Below, one piece after another: positions 1 to 8,051 of a DNA stretch of 64,000 bases. Origin of the DNA: JBLEFH01 sp047345645. GTDB lineage: Bacteria; Pseudomonadota; Alphaproteobacteria; Rhodobacterales; Rhodobacteraceae. The stretch lies in the NCBI GenBank assembly GCA_047345645.1, contig JBLEFH010000003.1; one strand, given 5' to 3'. The position numbers and the translations under genes are program-made. How positions within the stretch are numbered: the first letter of the stretch is position 1; each line of letters begins with the position of its first letter. The notes under the pieces are model-generated. The model ran no database searches. It was not told the origin of the DNA and was given only the letters and a program-made list of their open reading frames with translations.

Positions 1-1283
1 TTTGAAAGCCCGCCTTGTTGGTCCAGATTACCGATATCTCTCCAAAGCGCCGAGCTGGCATTTCCGCCCAGGAGCGTTGCCGATTTTTCGCGCAAGCGTG
101 TCTCAATCATGTCCGGATCGCTATCGGTCAGAACATCATAGCTAGCTTCCAGCACCTGACCAGCCGCCGCAACCCGGATTTGGGAGGCCGTGTCTTGAAC
201 GGTCTCATCGGGCAGGACGGACACGCGATCCCGCAACGTGATCAGATCAGGGCGCGCGCATGTTTCGTCGCTGTAGACATCCAGTGCCGCAGTATCGAGG
301 CCCGCTATACTCATTGCGGCAGTTAGGCGGTAGCTGAACTTGGCTTGCAGTCCTGTCACCGGTTCCAGTTGATTACATACGGATAGCCAGCGCGGGTGCG
401 CGCGGATTTCGACCGCATCCACTGCACTCGTGTCGAGCCCATCCGCTTTCACTTTCCGAAGCGCTTCCAGCATGGCGTGTAATCCGTGGCAACAGGCATG
501 AAATTTATACGAGATATTTGGAAAAACCCACGTCTCGCCAAGCCCTGCAATCGCCGACGACTCTGCGATCCCTGCATGTGTCGGCCCTAGGCCTTGCGCG
601 CCCTCAATCGCGTCGGGGGTCGAGACCACACCGGCTTCCGCAAGCAACGCGCAGGTTACGCCCACTTCGGCGGCAAAGCCCGCATTGAGCGGCTTTCCCA
701 TCGTGCCGAATTGGCTTTTCAGTCCGGCGGCGCGTGTTGCAGTGAGGCTCAACGCCTGCGCCATTTGGCTCGGACCCAGCCCGAGTATCCGTCCGGCGGC
801 CGCCGCGGCACCAAATGCGCCCGATGTGCCCGTTTGGTGAAACCCTGCCTCATAATGCGGTCGTCCGAGCCAGGCACCCACGCGGCAGGCTGTTTCCAGA
901 CCGACCGCCAGTGCCTGCAGGAACCGCTCGCCCCCTATGCCCCTTGTCTCGGCCAAAGCCAAAGCGGCAGGGATGACGGCGACGCTTGGGTGTCCGATAT
1001 GGCCGAAATGCGTATCGTCGTAGTCCAATGCATGACTGGTTGCACCGTTTGCGAGAGCTGCGGCCGCCGGGCTGGCAGCGCCACCGCCAAAGAGCGTCGC
1101 GCCGCTCTTTGCAGGGGCCGTGTCCAAGGCGACCGAACGCGCCGCGCGGGCGACGGATTCATCAACGCCAGCAAGACCGACCGTTGCCCAGTCGAACAGC
1201 GAAAAGCGCACAAAACGCTTCATCCGCTCGTCCGTGACAGGGGAGGCTGCAGCAAATTCGCCAAGAAGCTCTGCGAGTGTCAT
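1..1283 (-). CDS. MmgE/PrpD family protein (3' end outside window)
   Basis: The reading frame stays open from ATG at 1283 to the left edge, so about 427 residues are visible and only a few C-terminal ones can be missing (the family is usually 440-460 residues). The 2-methylcitrate dehydratase superfamily signature is clear: DYDDTHFGHIGHPS near residue 90, a Gly/Ala-rich helical domain, then KFHACCHGLHAMLEALR in the second half. A Shine-Dalgarno GGGAG precedes the ATG, which overlaps the upstream stop as ATGA. Relatives are PrpD, cis-aconitate decarboxylase and many uncharacterised dehydratases, so the substrate is not assigned. It is the last visible gene of a minus-strand CoA-transferase/TRAP group, which suggests it acts on an imported carboxylate or its CoA ester. 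Confidence 0.9.
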   Translation of the reverse strand, partial: MTLAELLGEFAAASPVTDERMKRFVRFSLFDWATVGLAGVDESVARAARSVALDTAPAKSGATLFGGGAASPAAAALANGATSHALDYDDTHFGHIGHPSVAVIPAALALAETRGIGGERFLQALAVGLETACRVGAWLGRPHYEAGFHQTGTSGAFGAAAAAGRILGLGPSQMAQALSLTATRAAGLKSQFGTMGKPLNAGFAAEVGVTCALLAEAGVVSTPDAIEGAQGLGPTHAGIAESSAIAGLGETWVFPNISYKFHACCHGLHAMLEALRKVKADGLDTSAVDAVEIRAHPRWLSVCNQLEPVTGLQAKFSYRLTAAMSIAGLDTAALDVYSDETCARPDLITLRDRVSVLPDETVQDTASQIRVAAAGQVLEASYDVLTDSDPDMIETRLREKSATLLGGNASSALWRDIGNLDQQGGLS

Positions 1284-2269
1284 ATCTGTCTCCCGAAATC
1301 GGTTTCACCGCAGATCGCCGCGTGCGCTTCGCGATATTCACGTTCAAGCCGTGCCACAACGTCAGCGGCCGGCTCCAGAGCACGAGACTGGCTGACAGCC
1401 TGACCAGCACTCCAGACCTGAGACCAGGCTTTGGGTCGATCCGGGTCGGTCTTCGACCCCATCCGGCGGGGGCTCGCATGTCGGGCTTCTTCAAGGTCGA
1501 CACCAGCGGCCTCAATACTCGGCACAAGATAGTTGCCATGGGTGCCTGAGAACATCGGCGTGTAAAGGATCTCGTCTGACGCCGCCTCGACGATCATCTG
1601 CTTATGAGCTTCAGGCGCGATGGCCTCGATTGTCGGGATAAACACAGTGCCCGCATAGGCAAAATCGCATCCGAGCGCTTTCGTTGCGAGGATCGAGCGT
1701 CCGTTGGCGATCGCCCCAGATAGCGCGAGCGGACCATCCCAAAACGCGCGCACCTCCTCCACCAGCGCAAATGGGCTGAGTGTGCCGGCATGTCCGCCCG
1801 CCCCCGCACAGACGAGGATCAAGCCATCGACGCCGGCCTTCGCCGCCCGCCGCGCATGGCGCGCTTTGATCACATCATGGAAGACGATGCCGCCATATCC
1901 ATGCACCGCTTCAACCACCTTGTCCGGCGCAGATAGAGAGGTGATCACAAGGGGCACTTTATGACGCACAATCGTCTCAAGATCCTCAGTCAGCCGCTCA
2001 TTATAGTCGTTGACGATCAGGTTCACGCCGTAGGGCGCGGCGCGGTGTCCGGTCTCGTTTTGGTGGCTGCGCAGACGTGTCTCGATCTCCGAGAGCCACA
2101 CATCGAGTTGCTCGGCGGGGCGCGCGTTCAGCGCGGGAAATGTCCCGATCACCCCGGCACAGCACTGCGCGACGACCAGATCGACGCCAGAAGCAAGGAA
2201 CATCGGCGCGCCAATAAGGGGTAATTTTAGCCCAGATGACAGTGCATTTATGACCGTTTGTCGTGTCAT
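1280..2269 (-). CDS. Nitronate monooxygenase-type flavin oxidoreductase
   Basis: This is a 329-residue TIM-barrel FMN protein of the NMO/2-nitropropane dioxygenase family, with PLIGAPMFLAS at the N-terminus, GAGGHAG around the catalytic-histidine position and a FAYAGTVFI segment near the phosphate-binding region. An upstream TTG could add five residues, but the ATG at 2269 is preceded by GGAG at good spacing and is preferred. Family members oxidise nitronates, but others are enoyl reductases, so the annotation is generic. Its neighbours are CoA-transferase and MmgE/PrpD genes, which makes a role in reducing or oxidising a CoA-linked intermediate as likely as nitronate detoxification. Its stop overlaps the next start as ATGA. 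Confidence 0.85.
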   Translation of the reverse strand: MTRQTVINALSSGLKLPLIGAPMFLASGVDLVVAQCCAGVIGTFPALNARPAEQLDVWLSEIETRLRSHQNETGHRAAPYGVNLIVNDYNERLTEDLETIVRHKVPLVITSLSAPDKVVEAVHGYGGIVFHDVIKARHARRAAKAGVDGLILVCAGAGGHAGTLSPFALVEEVRAFWDGPLALSGAIANGRSILATKALGCDFAYAGTVFIPTIEAIAPEAHKQMIVEAASDEILYTPMFSGTHGNYLVPSIEAAGVDLEEARHASPRRMGSKTDPDRPKAWSQVWSAGQAVSQSRALEPAADVVARLEREYREAHAAICGETDFGRQI

Positions 2270-2334
2270 GTCTCTTCGCTCCAAACGACGTCGGATTTTA
2301 TTCGCGTCGCTATCATCATGTCGTTATCCGTCCG

Positions 2335-2350
2335 AAATGACGCGTCATTT
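2335..2350. repeat. Perfect 16-bp palindrome
   Basis: AAATGACGCGTCATTT is identical to its reverse complement. It lies in the 125-bp gap between the CoA-transferase B stop and the flavin oxidoreductase start. As DNA it could be an operator; as RNA it could fold with a CGCG loop. Which role applies is not determined. Confidence 0.6.
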
Positions 2351-2361
2351 TCGCGGACGCT

Positions 2362-2375
2362 GAATGCGCGCATTC
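2362..2375. repeat. Perfect 14-bp palindrome
   Basis: GAATGCGCGCATTC is a second perfect palindrome 11 bp after the first, also centred on CGCG. The pair sits inside a probable operon and may bind a regulator or shape the transcript. Confidence 0.55.
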
Positions 2376-2394
2376 GCAACCGATCCGACCCCCA

Positions 2395-3036
2395 TCACGC
2401 CAGAATCCGCGCCTCTGTCACGGCTTGGACGGACTCGAGACTGTTGCCATCGGTCAGCTCCACCAGTCTGAGACCCTCAGGCGTGACATCAAGAACCGCA
2501 AGATCCGTGTAAATCCGGCTCACAACGCCAAGCCCCGTCAAAGGATAGGTGCACTGCTTCAATATCTTGGGGCTCCCGTCGCGATTGACGTGCCGCATCA
2601 TCGCGAAAATTTTCGGCACGCCGACGACCAGGTCCATCGCCCCGCCGACGGCCGGTGGAAATGTCTCGTCCAACGTTGCCCAATTTGCGAGATCACCATT
2701 CTCGGCAACCTGATAGGCGCCCAGAACAGCGATATCGATATGGCCACCCCGCATCATGGCAAAACTGTCCGTGTGTTCAAAATAAGCGGCGCCCCTTGCT
2801 GCGGTCACATAGCGTTTGCTGGCGTCAATCAGTTCGAGATCTTCACTGCCCTCAGCGGGAGTCGGCCCAACACCGAGCAGACCATTTTCGGAATGATAAA
2901 TCACCTCGCGACCTTCTGGCACATAACCCGAGACATGCGTCGGCTTGCCAATTCCCAGGTTCACATAGGAACCGTCGGGAATATCCTGCGCCACGCGGGC
3001 GGCCAGCTGCGCATCGTCGAGTGCATTCAATGTCAT
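2395..3036 (-). CDS. 3-oxoacid CoA-transferase subunit B
   Basis: This 213-residue protein is the B subunit of a family I (SCOT-type) CoA-transferase. The YHSENGLLGVGP segment contains the glutamate that forms the acyl-glutamyl and CoA-thioester intermediates, and PTHVSGYVPEGREV and a GGAMDLV stretch are also typical. The frame is open upstream to 3210, but that extension is only the antisense of subunit A; the ATG at 3036 overlaps the subunit A stop as ATGA and gives the normal family length. With subunit A it would move CoA from a donor such as succinyl-CoA or acetyl-CoA to an imported acid. The acid is unknown; acetoacetate and 3-oxoadipate enzymes look similar. Confidence 0.92.
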   Translation of the reverse strand: MTLNALDDAQLAARVAQDIPDGSYVNLGIGKPTHVSGYVPEGREVIYHSENGLLGVGPTPAEGSEDLELIDASKRYVTAARGAAYFEHTDSFAMMRGGHIDIAVLGAYQVAENGDLANWATLDETFPPAVGGAMDLVVGVPKIFAMMRHVNRDGSPKILKQCTYPLTGLGVVSRIYTDLAVLDVTPEGLRLVELTDGNSLESVQAVTEARILA

Positions 3037-3698
3037 GGTCTTACCCCGTATTCGACGATGCTCTTGATGAAGATGCCGGGCGTGACCACGGCTTCGGGAT
3101 CGAGAGGATCGTCGCTCAATTCGCGGACCTCTGCCACGGCGTGTTTCGCAGCCATCGCCATCACCGGATTGAAATTTCGCGCGGTGGCGTGAAAGCTCAG
3201 GTTCCCCCATTTATCGCCGCGCTCTGCGCGAATAAGCGCAAAGTCTGCCGGCAATGGGGCCTCTAAAACATAGCCACGTCCATCGATCACGCGGGTTTCC
3301 TTGCCGTCAGCCAAACGCGTGCCGTAGGCCGTTGGGGTCAGAAACCCGCCCAATCCCGCACCGGCTGCGCGCATCCGTTCCGCCAGAGTGCCTTGTGGGA
3401 CAACCTCAAGCGCGACTTCGCCCGCCTTGAAGCGCTTCTCGAACCAGATTGATCCCGGCGTTCGCGGATAGGAGCAGATCACCTTGGCGACGCGGCCCGC
3501 CTTGAGCAGTTTGGCGATCCCGCTTTCCCCTGCCCCGGCATTGTTCGAGATCACGGTGAGCCCGGTGGCGCCTTGCTCCAATAGCGCGTCGATCAATCCG
3601 AACGGAATGCCGGAGGACCCGAACCCGCCGATCATCACCACCGCGCCGTCCGTTACCGGTTTCACTGCGCGCGCCAAGCTCTCCAGTCTTTTGTCCAT
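3033..3698 (-). CDS. 3-oxoacid CoA-transferase subunit A
   Basis: This 221-residue protein has the subunit A motif IGGFGSSGIPFGLIDAL near residue 22, then ISNNAGAGESG and GNLSFHATARNFNP, as in SCOT/PcaI-type enzymes. The frame extends to 3881 without a stop, but the ATG at 3698 gives the family length and follows the TRAP permease stop by 8 nt, so translation is probably coupled. Finding transport and CoA-activation genes adjacent suggests that the importer's substrate is the acid being activated. Confidence 0.92.
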   Translation of the reverse strand: MDKRLESLARAVKPVTDGAVVMIGGFGSSGIPFGLIDALLEQGATGLTVISNNAGAGESGIAKLLKAGRVAKVICSYPRTPGSIWFEKRFKAGEVALEVVPQGTLAERMRAAGAGLGGFLTPTAYGTRLADGKETRVIDGRGYVLEAPLPADFALIRAERGDKWGNLSFHATARNFNPVMAMAAKHAVAEVRELSDDPLDPEAVVTPGIFIKSIVEYGVRP

Positions 3699-3706
3699 CT
3701 GCTCGC

Positions 3707-5659
3707 CTATTCTCCCGCAGCGCCACGGCGTCGCACGAGGCCAAGGTTCACCACGATGACACCAATGAGAACCCCCGCACCGATCAGGCTGGTCGTGAGT
3801 TCCGGGAACAGGATGAGAATGCCACCGGCCCCGAAGGCGATGCGGCTCACAATGTCGATCCGCCCGACTTTGTAGATCCAACTTTCGAAGGCGGAGGTGA
3901 TCGCCCAGATCGCCAACACCGTCAGACCGACACGTTCAATAATCTGTATCCAGCTGCCATCCATGATCAGCGCCGGATCGTAGACGAAGATGAAGGGCAG
4001 CACGAAGAGTGGCATCCCAAGACGCATGGAGTGAAAACCCGTCTTCATCGGCTTGGAGCCCGCGACATTCGCAGCGGTGATCGCGGCCAGCGCCACGGGC
4101 GGCGTGATGTAGGACAGCATCCCCCAATACAGGATGAACAAATGGCTGGCGATCGGGTTGAGCCCAGCTTGTACCAATGCGGGCGCCAGGAGGATCGACA
4201 GGAAGATGTAACAGGCCGTTACGGTCATCCCCATGCCGAGCACGAAGCTTGTGACAGCACCGGCAACCAGCATCAGCGCCGTGTTGCCGCCCGCATAGAG
4301 CAGGAGTTCGCGGGAGAACGCCCCAGCAACACCCGTGTAGGACAGGCCGCCGACAACAAGACCAATCCCAGCGAGAACCGCGACGAGACTGGCGATGTTC
4401 AGCGAGGTATCGAGAAGCAGATCCTTGAACCGACGAAAATCAATGCGGGTTTCCTTGCGAAAGGCCGTGGCGACAAGCATGACGACCGAAGCGTAATAGG
4501 GCGAACGCGCTTCCATTCTGAGCCCCATGAGGACGAAGATCAGAACGGCGAGGCTCAAGAGATAAGGCCAGCCGCTCTTCAGCACGGGCCATATCGGCGG
4601 CGTCTCCGAACGCGGCAGGCCCTCCAAGCCGCGGCGCGCCGCATACATGTCCACCTGAAACAGCAGCGCGACATAGAACAGGATCGCCGGGATCACCGCG
4701 GCGATCACGATGGTGGAATACTGCACCCCGAGGAACGACGCCATGACGAAGGCGACGGTCCCCATCACGGGTGGCATGAGCGTCGCACCGGTAGACGCGC
4801 AGGCTTCCACAGCCGCCGCGTAATGTGCCGGATAGCCGACGCGGCGCATTGTTGGAATGGAGAACGGTCCCGAGGTCAGGATGTTGGATATGACGCTTCC
4901 TGAGAGCGAGCCGAGAATGCCCGAGCCCATCACGGCCACCTTGGCCGGCCCGCCTCGGCTATGTCCCAATAGGGCCGAAGCCAGTTCCATGAAGAAGTCG
5001 CTTCCCTTCGTGGCAACCAGAACCGATCCGAAGATCACAAAGCCGATGACCAGTTCGGCGACCACCTGCATCGGGATGCCGATAATCGACTCCACCCCAA
5101 GCACATGCGCCCGGATGGTGCTGACCAGCGAGTATTCGGTGCCCCACAGAAATCCCGGCATGTAATCTGCATAAAGCGGATAGGCACCAAAAATCAGCGC
5201 CGTAAAGAGCAGGATCGGCCCGCCCGCGCGGCGCACCCCCTCAAGAACAAGAACGATGAGCACCGACGACATGATGTCCGCGGTCAACGGGGCATCATAC
5301 TCCCAACCCCTCTGGATGATATCAAGGCCATGGAACCCCAGCCAGCCCGCGCTGACGAGCGCCGCAATGGCGAGGATCATGTTGAGCAACCAAAAGCGGT
5401 CGGGATTTTTCGCGCTCGCGGGAAGAGTCAGGAAGGCCAGCGCCAGAAAGATCCCGATCAGATAATAAAGATACGCATTCCCAAGTGGCTGAAATCCTAA
5501 GATATTCAGAAGAAATTGCTGGTTGATCGCCATGAGGATCCCAAGAGCGCCCAGCACCATCACGATGAGACGGAGTGTCTTTTGGATTGCGGTTTCGGGC
5601 TCTTGCGGTGCAGCGACTCCATCCGTCGCGGCAACCCCGGTGTTTTTTTCAGAGGTCAT
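3707..5659 (-). CDS. TRAP transporter fused permease (TAXI type)
   Basis: This 650-residue integral membrane protein carries the small (DctQ-like) and large (DctM-like) TRAP subunits in one chain, as is usual for TAXI-type systems. The first roughly 150 residues hold about four hydrophobic segments. The rest contains the DctM-like core, with GSGILGSLSGSVISNILTSG and TGATLMPPVMGTVAF as the clearest family stretches and a second half containing GMGMTVTACYIFLS and ITPPVALAA. It would import an organic anion using an ion gradient, with the binding protein encoded just upstream. Start ATG 5659 has an AGGATGAG ribosome-binding site. Confidence 0.93.
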   Translation of the reverse strand: MTSEKNTGVAATDGVAAPQEPETAIQKTLRLIVMVLGALGILMAINQQFLLNILGFQPLGNAYLYYLIGIFLALAFLTLPASAKNPDRFWLLNMILAIAALVSAGWLGFHGLDIIQRGWEYDAPLTADIMSSVLIVLVLEGVRRAGGPILLFTALIFGAYPLYADYMPGFLWGTEYSLVSTIRAHVLGVESIIGIPMQVVAELVIGFVIFGSVLVATKGSDFFMELASALLGHSRGGPAKVAVMGSGILGSLSGSVISNILTSGPFSIPTMRRVGYPAHYAAAVEACASTGATLMPPVMGTVAFVMASFLGVQYSTIVIAAVIPAILFYVALLFQVDMYAARRGLEGLPRSETPPIWPVLKSGWPYLLSLAVLIFVLMGLRMEARSPYYASVVMLVATAFRKETRIDFRRFKDLLLDTSLNIASLVAVLAGIGLVVGGLSYTGVAGAFSRELLLYAGGNTALMLVAGAVTSFVLGMGMTVTACYIFLSILLAPALVQAGLNPIASHLFILYWGMLSYITPPVALAAITAANVAGSKPMKTGFHSMRLGMPLFVLPFIFVYDPALIMDGSWIQIIERVGLTVLAIWAITSAFESWIYKVGRIDIVSRIAFGAGGILILFPELTTSLIGAGVLIGVIVVNLGLVRRRGAAGE

Positions 5660-5686
5660 GATCTCATCCTGATCAGGTCAATGCGG

Positions 5687-5713
5687 TTCCCCGGCGACTT
5701 GACCGCCGGAGAA
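5687..5713 (-). promoter_or_regulatory. Hairpin between binding-protein and permease genes
   Basis: On the minus strand a 10-bp stem with one G-U pair and a 7-nt loop lies in the 73-bp gap after the TAXI binding-protein gene. No T-run follows, so it is more likely a transcript-stabilising or partial attenuating element than a full terminator. Comparable hairpins occur at 27,755 and 56,759. Confidence 0.55.
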
Positions 5714-5732
5714 CAATCACCACGTCGGCGGC

Positions 5733-6863
5733 TTATTCCAGCCCGCTCACAACTTCTGCGCGGTGCGCCATCCAGGCTTCGGCGAACTCTTCTTCCGAGA
5801 GACCTTCATTTTCAGGTTTGAACGTTTCCCACGCGGCAACCAGCGCGTCCATACGCTCGGTGCGTTTCGCGTTCCAGGCATCGTCCTCTTCGGTCCAGAT
5901 GCCTTTTTCCTTGAGATAGCGCACAGCGCCTTCATGGAAGGGCACATCAATGGCCGGCTTTCCCGACATCTCCAGCGTCCAGCGCTCCATGGTCGCGGTG
6001 CCGTTCTTGTAGAGATCATAGGTTTCATCAAGCGCCTTGATGAAGGCGTAGACTTCGTCGGCAGATTTATCGACCGTTGTCGTGATCACCGGGTAACGAT
6101 AAGCCGCCATCTTGGCGATCTCACCCTCAGCAAGACCCGCGGCCACATCCTCGTCGGATGGCCCCATAATAGGGAGGACTTTCAACAGACCTTCCCAGCC
6201 CTCGGCGTTATCAGCCTCCAGCGGCGCGTAATAGATCCCGCGCGGGCTTTCCGCCAATTCATAGAGCTGACTTGTGGTCGGCGTGGTGCAGGTCGCGTCG
6301 GACTCGTTGCGCGTCATCGACGACATGGCCGACGCATAGGTCGGGAAGGTCACCACTTCAACATCGTCGAGCGTGAGACCGCCAAACGCCAGAATGGCTT
6401 CGCATTTCACATTCACTGACGGGTTGCCCGCGACAAAAGCGATCCGCTTGCCGCGTGCATCGGCGACCGTCTCGATCCCCGCATCGCCCGCTGCGATCAG
6501 CGTAATGCCCGCCGGACGCCCTGCAACGGCGCGCAGCTCGCGCGGCCCCCATTCAGGTGTGGCGAAGTCAAATGCCCCTTCGGACATGAAAAATGCCTCG
6601 GTGGCGAGGAAAGCATAATCTGCGCTTCCCTGAAGCAAGGGCTGCAAACGTCCGATGCCGCTACCCGACGGCTGGATGCGGACGCGCGTTCCAAACTCTT
6701 TGCCCAAAGCATCTGCAATCGCCGACGCCTCCGCATAGCCGGCCGAACCCACATCGTAGGACGACCATACCATCGTATCCGGCAGGTCTTGCGCTGATGC
6801 GGTGAACGCACAAATCGTCATCAGACCACCAACGGCAGCCCCAAATTTCTGTTTGGTCTTCAT
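5733..6863 (-). CDS. TAXI family TRAP solute-binding protein
   Basis: This 376-residue protein starts with a classical signal peptide cleaved after about residue 24 (FTASAQ). The TAXI-type binding fold is recognisable: WSSYDVGSAGYAEASAIADAL near the start, IQPSGSGIGRLQPLLQGSADYAF, and GKRIAFVAGNPSVNVKCEAIL in the second lobe. It is periplasmic and delivers an organic anion to the fused permease downstream. It is the first gene of the minus-strand group, with a strong GGGAGG ribosome-binding site, and the LysR gene reads away from it. The ligand cannot be read from the sequence; a carboxylate is likely given the CoA-transferase downstream. Confidence 0.92.
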   Translation of the reverse strand: MKTKQKFGAAVGGLMTICAFTASAQDLPDTMVWSSYDVGSAGYAEASAIADALGKEFGTRVRIQPSGSGIGRLQPLLQGSADYAFLATEAFFMSEGAFDFATPEWGPRELRAVAGRPAGITLIAAGDAGIETVADARGKRIAFVAGNPSVNVKCEAILAFGGLTLDDVEVVTFPTYASAMSSMTRNESDATCTTPTTSQLYELAESPRGIYYAPLEADNAEGWEGLLKVLPIMGPSDEDVAAGLAEGEIAKMAAYRYPVITTTVDKSADEVYAFIKALDETYDLYKNGTATMERWTLEMSGKPAIDVPFHEGAVRYLKEKGIWTEEDDAWNAKRTERMDALVAAWETFKPENEGLSEEEFAEAWMAHRAEVVSGLE

Positions 6864-7047
6864 ATATTCCTCCCTGTGTAAAGAAAGGCGTTCGATGGCC
6901 TGTTTTCAGTTTTCTGTTCTTGTCCCGATATCGCTCTTTTAGAGCGACAGTTGGCCGAACTTTCCTTCCCCTGTCTCTGACAGTGTCGCACTGGCACTCA
7001 TGATTCAAATGCATTATAGATATAACAGAGATACACATGAGGCATGA
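6864..7047. promoter_or_regulatory. Divergent promoter region with a T-N11-A LysR-type motif
   Basis: This 184-bp gap separates the divergent TRAP operon and LysR gene. Around 7003-7017 the AT-rich stretch ATTCAAATGCATTAT holds a T-N11-A pattern centred on the palindrome ATGCAT, the usual form of a LysR-family recognition site. Its position just upstream of the LysR gene fits autoregulation plus divergent activation. The motif is short and could occur by chance. Confidence 0.4.
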
Positions 7048-7974
7048 ATGAATTTCCGCCAGCTTCGAAACTTTATTCAAGTGGTCGAACTGAGCAGCAT
7101 CACCTCTGCCGCTGAACATCTGAACATGGCGCAGCCGGCCCTGAGCCGTCAGGTTAAAGCTCTCGAAGAAGAGCTTGGAGTGGCGCTGCTGCGTCGTCAC
7201 GGGCGCGGTGTCATGCCGACGGAGGAAGGCATTCGGCTGGCCCATAGAGCCAAGGCGATTATTGAGGATGTAGAGGAGCTTGCCGGAGAGATTTCTGGCA
7301 ATCGCGCGCATCTTTCCGGCACAGTGACCCTTGGCCTTCCCCCAACCGTTTCAGAAATCCTCGCAACCCACCTGATCGAACGGACACTGGAAGAATTCCC
7401 GGATGTCAATCTGCGCATCACCTCGGGCTTTAGCGGCCATGTGCAGGATTGGCTGCTGCGCGGAAAAATTGATCTCGGCGTGGCTTACGAAGGCCAACGG
7501 TCCCCTTCCATCAAGTTTCAGCCGATCCTGATCGAACAGCTTTTCCTAATACAGCCCGCGGGCATCGACGGCGCGCGCGACGGTGTTCCAATCAAGGCGC
7601 GGGACGCTTTGGAGCATCCGCTTATCCTGCCCAATCCTGAGCATGGCTTGCGCGGCCGGATCGAAGATATCGCGCGCAATGAAAATCTCGATCTGAACGT
7701 GGTGCTGGAAATCGACATTCTGCCCACGATGCTCGCCTTTGTGGAGCGCAATCTCGGAAGCACAATTCTGCCACTCGTCAGCGTCATCAACCACATGCGC
7801 GAAGGCCGCTTGATCGCCAGGCCGATCATTGAGCAACCCATGAACCGAACGCTCGTTTTGATGACACCGCTGAACCGTCCCGGCTCACGGCTAACGACGC
7901 GCTTTGCGGATTTCCTAACGTCGGAGATGCACAAGATGGTTACGTCGGGGAAATGGCCCGGCACAACGCTTTAG
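7048..7974 (+). CDS. LysR family transcriptional regulator
   Basis: This 308-residue protein has an N-terminal winged helix-turn-helix (residues 1-60, with the recognition helix around AQPALSRQVKALEEELG) followed by a periplasmic-binding-like effector domain from about residue 90 (VTLGLPPTVSEILATHL). It is transcribed away from the TAXI-TRAP/CoA-transferase operon and is its most likely regulator, responding to the imported acid or a CoA derivative. An out-of-frame ATG lies 4 nt upstream; the start at 7048 gives the standard MNFRQLRNF beginning of the family. Confidence 0.93.
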   Translation: MNFRQLRNFIQVVELSSITSAAEHLNMAQPALSRQVKALEEELGVALLRRHGRGVMPTEEGIRLAHRAKAIIEDVEELAGEISGNRAHLSGTVTLGLPPTVSEILATHLIERTLEEFPDVNLRITSGFSGHVQDWLLRGKIDLGVAYEGQRSPSIKFQPILIEQLFLIQPAGIDGARDGVPIKARDALEHPLILPNPEHGLRGRIEDIARNENLDLNVVLEIDILPTMLAFVERNLGSTILPLVSVINHMREGRLIARPIIEQPMNRTLVLMTPLNRPGSRLTTRFADFLTSEMHKMVTSGKWPGTTL

Positions 7975-8051
7975 GGCTGGGTGATCCGCCCGCGCTCGGT
8001 TCAATCAACCCGACCTGTGCTGCGGCAGGTGAGCGGTGCCAGCACCAGCAT

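Noticed and set aside
594..1403. Plus-strand frame opposite the MmgE/PrpD gene
   Set aside because: The minus strand gives a continuous PrpD-family protein; the plus-strand product has no similarity I can see.
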